Positions 1 through 8,314 of a stretch of 10,656 bases of DNA are shown here, piece by piece; positions within the stretch are counted from its first letter, which is position 1; every line of letters starts with the position of its first letter. A program made the position numbers and the translations under genes. The notes under the pieces were generated by a model that saw only the letters and a program-made list of their open reading frames with translations, did not search any database and was not told the origin of the DNA. The DNA lies in NCBI GenBank assembly GCA_027604665.1, contig JADGIZ010000643.1, forward strand, positions 1 through 10,656. The letters run 5' to 3'. The DNA comes from Polyrhizophydium stewartii. Lineage: Eukaryota > Chytridiomycota > Chytridiomycetes > Rhizophydiales.

Positions 1-384
1 GGCGGGAGTGGCTCGGTCAGCATGGCGCGGGCGGGGGCCAACGACCGGCTGGCCGGCCGGCCGCATGCAGACGCCGAGCGCTTGGCGGCGGCTTGGCGGG
101 CTGAGGCAGCGCGCCATGGCTGATCACGGAGCGCGGCAGCGGCAGCACCGCACGCGGGCTGCGGCCTGCGATCGCCGCGCCGGCGCGTGGCAACACGCTG
201 GCGCAGGGGCGAGGTACGTGGCCACAGGCCGCCAGCAGATGCCGCGCGCACTGCAGCGCACATGCAGCCGGCCGGATCGGGCAGGGCGGAGCGGGGCGGC
301 TCACGCTGAGCTTTGCAAAAGAATCGGCAGTATGGCACCGCCGGGCACAAGATCCGCAGCGTCCGCGTCATCAGGTTTACTGCG
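1..384. other. GC-rich intergenic region, no supported gene
   Basis: This stretch follows the stop codon of the minus-strand glycosidase and should hold its 3' untranslated region and terminator, plus whatever precedes the next gene to the left. It is very GC-rich, with a GGCCGGCCGGCC-type palindromic run near 51-62. I see no AATAAA on the minus strand. All six frames give compositionally biased Arg/Ala/Pro translations typical of non-coding GC-rich DNA. One minus-strand ATG at 117-115 in good context (GCCATGGC) opens 39 codons that run off the left edge. It could be the start of a neighbouring gene, but nothing in it is recognisable. Confidence 0.6.
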
Positions 385-2550
385 TCAAGCGGCCGAGACC
401 GTGACGTTGACCCGCCGCACGCCGGCCTGCGCCCGCACCGACACCCGCTGCCGCAGCGCGTCGAACGACCACGACGACCGGCCACGCGGCTCAACGCTCA
501 CGCGGAGCCCACCCCCAAACCACGTGCTGCGCGCCGTGCTGATCTCCAGATCCGCCACCGCGCCTCCACTGCCCCCACCATCTCCACCGCTGCCTGCAGG
601 CGGTTCTCGCCGGTCCAGCGTCACAGAAAACACGCCTGCTGCCTCGTCAAACCGCATTGCGGAGATGTTGCCCTGCGCGGCAGACACGAACGGCCGAGAA
701 AGAAGCCTTGCCATCTCTGGCCGCTGCTCGCCTGTCGCCTCATCAAACAGCGATGCGTCTGTGCTGTTCGGCGCCTGCGCGAAGCTCTTGTACGACCACC
801 CCATCCAGTTCTGCAGGTACTCGTCGGCGGCTTCTACAGTCTCGCGCATTCGCGCGAGTGCCCCAGTCTCGCTTGCGTTCCCGGGGCCCCACCACATCTC
901 AAACTCGGTCATGAACAGGCCCGATCCAAGGCGCTGGGCATCCTGTTGGCGTCGCCGGAACGTGTCCCTCACACTGCCAATGGCAGGCGGCCTGTAGTAG
1001 TGATACGAGAGAACCGACCGGTTGGCGTAGTTTGGCCCGCCCGGCACCGTTGGCGCGCGGTTGTGGATGTCCCAAGTTGCGCCTTCAAAGTAGATTATCG
1101 CCTGCGGGTCGACGGACCGGATCGCAGCCGCGACGCGCTTGTGCATGTTGAACAGCGTCGTCTGAGACGCGATTCCGGGAAGTAGCAAGAACGGATTGCG
1201 CCAGTGATTACCCGGCCTGTGCTGCAAGCGTCAGAGACTGCTCGATGCCCAACAGCAACGCGCCGATCTATTCACCAAGGCTCATTCATGATCTCGTATC
1301 CCAGCAAGTTCGGCTCATCCTTGTACTCTGTCGCGACTCGCATCCAGTACTCGGCGAAGCGATCGAGCATGCCGTCGTGGTTTGCATAGACTGCGCGTGT
1401 CAACATTCCCGCCAAGGCCGCCGTGCAAACAGCACATAGTCTCTGCTTACGCCGCTGAAAGGCATCCCCAACAGCAAAGGTAAAGTAAGAACCAAACCAA
1501 ACGAGCTGGCGGCATTGCTCGGGAGACGGAATCCCGCTCGGGTCTGCCGAGCCGAAGGGTCGCAGGTGCTGTGGCACCGGAAAGCGCTTCCAAGATGAAA
1601 CCCAATCACTCTTGATCATCCATGACGGCAAGCCATGCCCGCAGAACTGCTGTGCAAGCACGTCCTGGTGAAACTCGAGCAGGACGTAAATGCCATGCCG
1701 CGCACAGGTCCGGATGATTGTGCGCATGACGTCAAAGTATGTTTGGTTAAAAGAGCCTCTCTCGGGCTCGGCTCCGGCCCAATGGATGGCGAGCCGGATT
1801 GCGTTGATTCCGAGTTGAGCCAGGATCTCGGCATCCTGAGTCCCGTCAGCATGTAGAGCATGGCAGTCGACGCTCGAGCGTAGCACGTACTTTTTCGACA
1901 AACGACGTCGACGCATCAAAGCGGTCCGTGGCCGGATGCCACGGCGGCGCTTTGTACACCACATTGACGCCACGAAACAGTCTCGTGCGGCCGTACTGGT
2001 CAACGAGCATGTTGGTGGACGAGTCGACACCGATGATGCGTTCAAGGCCTGGCACCTGGGTCGGCGGGAGCCGAGTGTCGAGGACGCTCGACACAGAGCC
2101 GAACACCGATGGATGCGTCTGCTGGAACACGATGATGCTGAGCAGCGTGGCCAACACCACCAGGACAGAGGTCGAGGCAACCGCCACGGCGGCAGAGCAG
2201 GCTCTGGCACGCCTTCTTGGACGCAAGGTGCTGGGCTGGCTTACGCTCGGGGTGCCTCGCTGCACAGCCGAGCGTGCGCGTGGGATAGTTGCCAGCGGGA
2301 CTCGCTCTGCGGCCGCGGCCGCGGCAGCATCGCCGACATCGCCATCGCCGGCGTCATCGTCGCTCGCTGTGTTGTCGGCATCGACGGTCGAGCCGCCCCC
2401 CTGGACGTCGTGTGGCCCTAGCGGCTCCAGCGCGCTTGACCGAGAGCGCGAGCTATTGCGGTCGTTGGGTGCAGGTCCTGGGCTCGCCGGCCTCAAGACA
2501 ACGGTGCCACGCGAGGCCCCTTTCCCGCGGCCGTGCCGTCCGCGGTCCAT
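385..2550 (-). CDS. GH5 endoglycoceramidase-like glycosidase, type II membrane-anchored
   Basis: Predicted 663-aa glycoside hydrolase family 5 protein of endoglycoceramidase (EGCase) type; such enzymes release the glycan from ceramide in glycosphingolipids. Exons (minus) are 2550-1891, 1835-1451, 1390-1276 and 1216-385, and all junctions keep frame. Residues 1-116 are a polar tail with a D-rich stretch, a poly-Ala run and a basic RPRRRAR. Residues about 117-142 form one hydrophobic segment, so a signal anchor with the catalytic domain outside or in the lumen is inferred. The catalytic domain shows RGVNVVYKAPPWHP (193-206), LGINAIRLAIHW (228-239), FHQDV (275-279), the acid/base Glu385 in NEP, SYHYYRPP (near 457-464) and the nucleophile Glu491 in MTEFE, where EGCases commonly have TEFG. 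A C-terminal beta-rich region from about 570 carries a Gly/Ser-rich loop. NXS/T sites lie in the lumenal part. An in-frame TAG upstream of the ATG supports this start. The substrate (glucosylceramide, oligosaccharyl-ceramide or sterol glucoside) is not determined. The family is clear; the exact specificity is inference. Confidence 0.86.
1217..1275 (-). other. intron 3 of the GH5 glycosidase gene (59 nt, phase 2)
   Basis: The donor is GTGAAT, CTGAC lies 17 nt before the end, and the acceptor is GCACAG. It interrupts the gene directly after the catalytic NEP motif. Splicing gives NEPWPGNHWRNPF; unspliced RNA meets TGA one codon after NEPW. Confidence 0.85.
1391..1450 (-). other. intron 2 of the GH5 glycosidase gene (60 nt, phase 1)
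   Basis: The donor is GTAAGC, a TTGAC branch-like site precedes the end, and the acceptor is CGCGCAG. Splicing gives GDAFQR-LYANHDGMLDRF, which matches the AFQ-x-LY pattern expected in EGCases. Reading through would insert 20 codons without a stop. Confidence 0.85.
1836..1890 (-). other. intron 1 of the GH5 glycosidase gene (55 nt, phase 0)
   Basis: The donor is GTACGT, a CTGAC branch-like sequence lies about 15 nt before the end, and the acceptor is ACTCAG. Splicing joins ...SFVEK to DAEILAQLGIN, restoring the GH5 beta-strand that follows the first conserved block. Without removal the frame stops shortly after. Confidence 0.85.
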
Positions 2551-2603
2551 GCCTGAGGTTGTGCGTGTTGAGGAAAGCTATGCATGGCATCCAACACATT
2601 CAT
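2551..2603 (-). promoter_or_regulatory. 53-bp gap between RSM10 stop and glycosidase ATG
   Basis: This is the whole space available between two tandem minus-strand genes, so the glycosidase promoter probably overlaps the RSM10 coding sequence and RSM10 3' processing may occur inside the glycosidase gene. An ATG directly follows the RSM10 TAA, and others follow within about 20 nt, out of frame with the glycosidase. CCTCAG, an acceptor-like sequence, lies just before the glycosidase ATG. No canonical poly(A) signal is visible. Confidence 0.5.
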
Positions 2604-3482
2604 TTACTTCTTGGTGAACTGCGCGAGATACTGCGCAGCGCGCTCGCGGACCTCCTCCACATGCGTCTTCTGGCCTTCAATCTTAGGCTCCGGTAGCGCT
2701 TTGCCAAAGCCAAGCGGCTCCCACTCGAAGCGCTCGACTTTGAGATCGACACCCGGCGGCAGCGACTCGTTGACGTACTTGACCCACGCCGTGATAGTCT
2801 CTGGGCTCGCGTCGAAGGCTTGAATCAAACGGTGGTACGTCTTGCGCTCAAAGATCTCCTTGGTCTTGGCATGTACGAACGGACCCTTGTTGGTGAACCA
2901 GCGGTTGATGGCCGTCTTGAGATGGATCGTGTCCGAGGTCGGCATCTTGAGGGCCTTTGCGGCATGGCGTGCAAAGTACGCCACAAAGTCAAGGTGGTCG
3001 GGCATGAAGCCGGACAGCTCGAGGTTGCACACCAGCTGGTTGTGCGTGCGCTTGGGCTCGGCTATGGGCGGGACATCGAGAGACTTGGTTGTCGCGACTG
3101 CGAGCGTGTGAGCCAGACACGGGTGCGCTCTGGGATGCGTGCGCGGCAGACAACGCACGCTCGATTGAGTGCCACGAGTAGTAGCTGTTGGGCGAGCGCG
3201 CTTGGCCGCCCGACCGGCTCGAGGCCGCCGTGGCCGTCGAGTGCAGCGCCCGAACGCAAGGCGGTCCTGCAACCGCGGGCCTGATTGCGCTCCGGAGGGC
3301 TGTCGCGGCGAGCGGCACGGTGCGTGCTCTCGCCTGGATGGCACACGCGAGAGGGCGGCGCAGAATTCGTGTCAGCCGTTCGTCGCTAGGCGCTGGCCGG
3401 TCGGCCCACTCGGCGCACCGGCCGCCGCAGGCGCAGCTCGGCGGGACTGGGGCCTGTCGCCGCCGAGATCACCCACAAGCAT
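2604..3482 (-). CDS. RSM10: mitochondrial small-subunit ribosomal protein uS10m
   Basis: Predicted 224-aa uS10 protein of the mitochondrial small ribosomal subunit. Proposed exons (minus) are 3482-3477, 3333-3159 and 3097-2604. Residues 1 to about 60 look like a mitochondrial presequence: rich in Ala, Arg and Ser, nearly free of acidic residues, with an RALHSTA segment typical of matrix-peptidase sites. The uS10 domain spans about 80-190: NQLVCNLELSGF, HLDFVAYFARHAA, then the characteristic NRWFTNKGPFVHAKTKEIFERKTYHRLIQ, followed by a segment ending WEPLGFG. A charged C-terminal tail ends in TKK. The last two exons are well supported. The start is less certain: no ATG precedes the presequence in its own frame (only GTG at 3318-3316), so I infer a first coding exon of just ATG CTT, with AAAA before the ATG, spliced at GTGGGT to a CCATCCAG acceptor. 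An alternative uses donor GTGCGC further in and gives a longer, more acidic N-terminus. RRP12 is divergent 77 bp away. Confidence 0.87.
3098..3158 (-). other. intron 2 of RSM10 (61 nt, phase 1)
   Basis: The donor is GTGCGT, the branch-like site is GGCTCAC and the acceptor is CTCGCAG. Splicing joins ...YYSWHSIE to LATTKSLDVPP, linking the presequence frame to the uS10 frame. Neither frame alone encodes a full protein. Confidence 0.85.
3334..3476 (-). other. putative intron 1 of RSM10 (143 nt, phase 0)
   Basis: The donor GTGGGT follows ATG CTT; a GCTGAC branch-like site lies about 40 nt before the acceptor CCATCCAG. Splicing yields a start of MLARARTVPLAATALRSAIR, a good amphipathic mitochondrial presequence. 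This is inferred from the absence of any in-frame ATG; the alternative donor GTGCGC near 3418 with a later acceptor also keeps frame. Confidence 0.55.
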
Positions 3483-3559
3483 TTTTCTGACGAGAAATCA
3501 AAAAATCGCGGTTTGCACCAACAGCGGCGCCGCTCGCTCCTCACCAGCGCACAGGGAGC
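3483..3559. promoter_or_regulatory. short divergent promoter region between RSM10 and RRP12
   Basis: These 77 bp separate the proposed RSM10 ATG from the RRP12 ATG. The half next to RSM10 has T-rich and A-rich runs (ATTTTTC and CAAAAAAT) around CTGACGAGAAAT; the half next to RRP12 is GC-rich with CTCACCAGCGCACAG just before the start. The A/T runs loosely recall the RRPE element of yeast ribosome-biogenesis promoters but do not match its full consensus, and no PAC (GCGATGAG) site is seen. Both genes probably share the control region. Confidence 0.55.
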
Positions 3560-6500
3560 ATGGCAGACATCAGCAGCATCTTCAACCGCGTGCGCTCGCA
3601 GACGGGCTCGGGCCTCGAGAACCAGCGCCAGGTGAGCCTTGTGCTTTGCGCCTGTGTCGTTGCCCGCCACCAGGCTTGTCCCGGATCCGGCGGCCGGTGC
3701 CTGCCAGACTTTTTTTCTTTTTTTCGAGCTGACAGCGACGACGACGGCGGCGGCGGCGACGCCGCACAGGTGGCCGTGCTGCTGACGGCGGTCGAGCAAA
3801 CGATTGTCGAGCAGGGCGAGCAGCTCGTCCCCCTCGCTTACTTTGGCGCGCTGGTGCGTCGGCGCCGTGCGGCCGAGAGCCCTGCATTGGCACATTGCTC
3901 ACACGCCTCGAGCAGATGACGGTGGTTGAGCAGCAACAGAAGGCTGCCGCAGACGATGGAATGGGCACCGACTCGACGGCAATGCTCGCTGCGGCAACTT
4001 ATCTGCTTGCCATGGTGTTCCCCAGGTGCGTGTTCCAACTCTCTGGCGCAAAGACCTTGCTGAGCGATTGCTGATACTCGCGAGCGCAGGATTCCGGCAG
4101 CTGTGCTTCGCTTCAAGTTCCAGCAGGTTGCCGAGGTGTTCGTCGGCCTGCTGGACTTGCACGACGATCACGCACCGCTGGTCCGCTCGGTGCGTGCGCC
4201 AACCTCCGCCCCCGTATCTCGGGCACACAGCCACGCATGTGCTCACCCGCTGCTCGCACAGGTTATCTCATGTCTCGAGCATGTCCTGATTGCGCAAGAC
4301 AGCTCAGCGTGGTCGTCCAACGAGACCTGCAAGCGCGCAAGTGAAATGCTGCTGCTACTCACCATCGACGACCGCCCCAAGGTTCGCAAGGCCGCTGGAG
4401 ACGCCGTGCGTCGCATCATCAAGACTCCCCCGCCACCCGCCATGCACCATCCGGCAACATCGCGCGCAGTCGACTTTTGCACGCAGCTTCTCAGCGAGTT
4501 TCTCGCTGCCTCAAGTGCAAACGGCGGCGCTCCGGCCAGCCGCACCGACGCCGAGGAGAAGGTCCTGTTTGCGTTTGTTTTCATCAAGGCCGTGATTCCT
4601 GTTTTCGCCGCGCAGGCCAGGAATGACCGCATCCGCCAGAAGCTGGACAAGCTGTGCGCCGCGCTGCTCGCCATCCCCGTTCGCTCGTCCAGCGTTGGAA
4701 ACACGGTTCTCACGCAGTGGGTCTTTCAGATTTTCGAGGCACTGCTCAGCGGAGAAGGCGACGCGGCGGACGCCCCATCGCTCGAGCCCGAGATGCTCAG
4801 ATCCGTCGTCAAGCGCCTGCTCGAGCTATCTCCGTACGAGAACGACGCGGCGCTCACGCCTGCGTGGCTCAACATCATGGCCGATGCGTTCCAGCGCCTC
4901 TCGGAGTCTGTGTGCGAATTTGAGCTGCAGCACACATCGGACGACGCCGAGTTGGCCGACGCCGCCATGCTCGAGTTTACGACGCTCGAGTACCCGGAGC
5001 TTGTGGCATCGCTGTTCGACCGCATCTTTGCCACCTTCTTCAACGGCAGCGCCGTCAAGCCCGTGATCCTGCAGCGCGCAGTTGTGCTTCTCTCGGTGCT
5101 TGGGAACCAAGCCGTCAGCAATTCAATGGTCGCCAAGGCCGCATCTGGCGATGCACAGAGCGATTTGCTTGCAATGACTGCCACGCTCAACAAGGCGCTC
5201 TCCAACATCCTGTGCCGCGACACCTGGGGCTACATCCTGCTTACTGCGTCGGCCCTCATCGAGCGCCTCGGCCGTCAGGCGCCACAGCTCGTCGTCGACA
5301 CGGTGCGCTGTCTGTTTGCGTTCCGCGACGACCCTGCATACGGCTCGAGCTTCCCGTACAAGGATGAGCTCTCGCGTGCGACCAACTCGACAGTCCAGGC
5401 GCTTGGCATGGCGGATTTTGTCGCGATCTTGCCGCTCAACATCGAAAACGAGTTCCCCAAGCAGCCGCGCCGCCCGTACCTCCTCGCCACATTCAACGAG
5501 GCACTGCAGCAGCCCCTCCCGCCGTCGCAGTGGACGCCTACGCGCGTCGTTGGCTCCCACACGCTCCAGTTCTTCCTCGAGCAGCTGATGCCGCTTGGCA
5601 CGCGCTGCCTCGAGCGCGCCGGCCGCATGTGGGCCGACGGCAAGGAGCTCGAGGCCAAGCTGCACGAGACGCTGGGCATCCAGATCTTCGACCTCTTCCC
5701 GCTGGTGTGCGCGTCCATCCCGGCCGACACTCAGTCGCAGTTTGGCAAGCTCGCGCCGCAACTGGGCAAGCTGCTGCAGACGTTGCCCGCCGAAGCGTTC
5801 CCCAACCTCCCGTCATCGCACGACCTTCGCCCGATCGTGTGTGAGGGTCTGCGTAATCTGATTGAGACGCACTACGAGCTGGCACAGCTCGGCGGTGACG
5901 ACTCTGACGACAGCGAAGACGACGACGAGGCGGGCGAGGCATCCGCCGTGTGGCGTTCCGAGACGGCGGCCAAAGCACGGGCTGCTCTGGCTCGGATCTC
6001 GACCTATGTCAACCGCTTCCTGAGCGTGCTGTGCAACAACTACACAACTGTCGACGCCGAGTTGGTGCAAGCGTCCAAGGCGAAAGGCCAGACGCTGCAG
6101 ATGCTGCACGAGCGCGCGATCCAGCACTACGAAAAGACGATCCGCGCGTTCCTTCTGATTGCCGACAAGTCGGCCGTGTCGGACTACTTCCTGAACATGG
6201 TGCAGACGCTGCTCCAGAAGCAGACGGAACTCCAGCGCGACGCCGAGATGCACGCCGACACCGCCGGCGGGCCAAGCGGCCCCAGCGTCTTTGAAATCGA
6301 GCGCCTGCGCATGTACACCATCCTGGACCTCGTGCTCATTCTGACTCCGTTCCTTCCCAACGACGACAACGAGCAATCGCAGCCCGAATCGCCTCTGCAG
6401 CTGCTGTATCAAGTGCTTCTCGGCCAACTTGCCGAGCCGGACGCGACTCTGCAAAAGAAGACCTACAAGGCGTTGCACCAGGTGCTGCAGGTGCTGCCGG

Positions 6501-8314
6501 TCGATGCGATCGATCAGAAAGACCTGTTTGCTCGCATACTCGACGAAGAGGCGGTCACGCGCGCCACCTCTGGCACCAAGCGCTCGCGCATGCGGCTCAT
6601 CCAGCACCTTTGCGAGACAATCGATGACACCCAGCTGCTGATGCAGGCTGTGCCTGAGGCGATCCCCGAGATCATTCTGGCCACCAAGGAGGCCAGCGAG
6701 AAATCGCGCGATGCCGCATACGACTGCCTTGTCTCGATTGGCCACCAAATCATCCGCCACGCGACCGAGGGCACCGTCTCGAGCCTCGACACGCTTGGAT
6801 CGGCGTTGCGCCGCGGGCTGAACGACAAGAGCGACGACGACGACGAGGATATGACCACATTCGGCGACGAGGCGCAGCACAAGGCTGAAGTCTCGATCCG
6901 CGAATACCTGCTCATGGTCGTCGCCGGCCTCGCGGGCACAACGGCGCACATGCAGAGCGCATCGATCGCCGCTCTGGGCCGCCTGCTCTTTGAGTTCTCG
7001 GAGATCCTCGAGGCAAAGCTTGTCGGAGACCTCATCAAGACAGTGCTGATCTCGATGCAGTCCAGGAACCGCGAGGTGATCAAGGCTGCCCTGGGCTTTA
7101 TCAAGGTCGCCATCGTGTGTCTGCCGCAAGAGATCCTTGAAGAGGACCTCGAGACCATTATTGTGTCGATCCTGGAGCACTCGCGCGACCACAAGTCGCA
7201 CTTCAAGGCCAAGGTGCGCCACATTCTCGAGCGCATCATCCGCAAGTTCAGTTTCGAGGCTGTCGAGGGCTTTATCCCCGAGTCGGACAAGAAGCTCATC
7301 AACAACATCCGCAAGCGCCGCGAGCGGCTCAAGAAGCAAAAGGCGCAGGCGCGGCCCAAGCCCGGCGCTGGCGGCGATGCTGATGGCGATGGCGAGATCG
7401 ACCCCAACGAGGACCCGGCGGCCGCAGCGCGCCGCAGCCTGCGTCTAGCCAAGAGCAGAGGCTTTGACGAGGCGCTCCACGGCAGCGAAAGTGAACTCGA
7501 GACCGACTCGGAGGACGACGAGGCTTACATCCCCGAACAGTTCCGCGACGAGACACGCAAGATCCGCAACTCGGGCACGCTCATTCGCGAGGGCGGCGAA
7601 GACGACATTGTCGACTTTTTGGACACGGGTGTGGTGTCCAAGGTTGCTGCTGCGCGCGGCGGTGCACGCAAGGACGGCAAGGCTGCGCGCGGATCTGCTC
7701 GCGCCGGCGCCGCCGCGGACGGCAAGGCCGTCAAGTTTGCGACCAACGACTCGGGCCGCCTGATTGTCGGCGACTCGGAGAGCGATGCCGACGGCGCGGA
7801 CCAGGATGCCGACGGCGGAGCAATGCAGGAGGACTACTACAAGCACTCGCTGCAAAGCGAGACGGCGTTTACGCGCACCCAGGACGGCCGGATCAAGTTC
7901 ATTGCCAAGCGCAAGCGCGGTCCGGATGACGACGACGACGGCGCTGCCGGCGAGGGCGGCGAGGACGGCGGCTCGCGCACCGTCGGCTCGCGCTGGTCCG
8001 GCGGCCGCAACGTGCGCAAGGCCAAGAAGCCCGCGCTCGATATGGCGCAGGTCAACCGCATGCTCGGCCGCCAGTACAAGGCCAAGAACGCGCGCGGCGA
8101 TGTCAAGAAGCCCGGCCAGGCGGACCCGCACGCATACATCCCGCTGCGCAGCCACGTTGTGGGCAACATGCACAAGTCGACGCGTCTCGACGACTCGTTC
8201 AAGACCATCCTCAAGGCGGCGCAGCGCGGCGGCGACGCCAGCATGGGCAAGGCCAAGGGCAAAGCGGCCCCCAAGGCGTTCACGCGCAGCAAGGCGAATA
8301 AGAGACACAAGTGA
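3560..8314 (+). CDS. RRP12: RRP12, HEAT-repeat ribosomal RNA processing/export factor
   Basis: Predicted 1472-aa RRP12-family protein. In yeast and humans RRP12 is a nucleolar/nuclear HEAT-repeat factor needed for pre-rRNA processing and for maturation and export of pre-ribosomal particles. Exons are 3560-3631, 3770-3853, 3916-4025, 4090-4189 and 4262-8314; all junctions keep frame. The N-terminus reads RSQTGSGLENQRQ-VAVLLTAVE, closely matching the conserved RSQ..SKLENQ..IAIILTAVE start of RRP12. CLEHVLIAQDSSAW and DDRPKVRKAA (about 159-168) follow. The NUC173 region lies around residues 505-665, opening with ILPLNIENEFP. Acidic stretches occur at about 666-681 and 978-985. A Lys/Arg-rich segment with nuclear-localisation character is at about 1139-1155. 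The tail contains DGRIKF (1330-1335) and the family motif DPHAYIPL (1410-1417), then LKAAQRGG and a basic end. The ATG context is good (A at -3, G at +4). The length exceeds yeast and human RRP12 (about 1230-1300 aa), mostly through Ala/Gly/Asp-rich linkers near the C-terminus. Confidence 0.95.
3632..3769 (+). other. intron 1 of RRP12 (138 nt, phase 0, stop-free in frame)
   Basis: The donor is GTGAGC after LENQRQ. A pyrimidine tract of T runs occupies about 3711-3725, GCTGAC follows, and the acceptor CGCACAG ends at 3769. The next exon begins VAVLLTAVE, the expected conserved sequence. The intron is a multiple of three and has no stop, so retention would add 46 residues. Confidence 0.9.
3854..3915 (+). 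other. intron 2 of RRP12 (62 nt, phase 0)
   Basis: The donor is GTGCGT, the branch-like site GCTCAC and the acceptor GAGCAG. An alternative AG three bases earlier (59-nt intron) would add one Gln before MTVVEQQ; both keep frame. Confidence 0.8.
4026..4089 (+). other. intron 3 of RRP12 (64 nt, phase 2)
   Basis: The donor is GTGCGT after TYLLAMVFP, GCTGAT is branch-like, and the acceptor is GAGCGCAG. Splicing restores VFP-R-IPAAVLRFKFQQ across the junction. Confidence 0.85.
4190..4261 (+). other. intron 4 of RRP12 (72 nt, phase 0, stop-free in frame)
   Basis: The donor is GTGCGT after HAPLVRS, GCTCAC is branch-like, and the acceptor is TCGCACAG. The next exon begins VISCLEHVLIAQD, a conserved RRP12 segment. 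It would add 24 codons without a stop if retained, so a simple ORF scan reads straight through it. Confidence 0.85.

Noticed and set aside
8..1185. Overlapping plus-strand ORFs of 329 and 290 codons
   Set aside because: They are antisense to exon 4 of the glycosidase, which has the conserved SYHYY and TEFE motifs; the plus-strand translations are compositional noise.
3483..3559. Full RRPE/PAC ribosome-biogenesis promoter motifs
   Set aside because: Only short A/T runs are present; neither the complete RRPE consensus nor a PAC site can be found.
3725..3734. Alternative acceptor GCTGACAG for RRP12 intron 1
   Set aside because: It would shift the frame and lose the conserved VAVLLTAVE segment; the acceptor ending at 3769 restores it exactly.
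5813..7339. 508-codon minus-strand ORF opposite RRP12
   Set aside because: It lies wholly antisense to the conserved RRP12 exon 5. GC-rich third positions deplete stops on the opposite strand, and the translation shows no family features.
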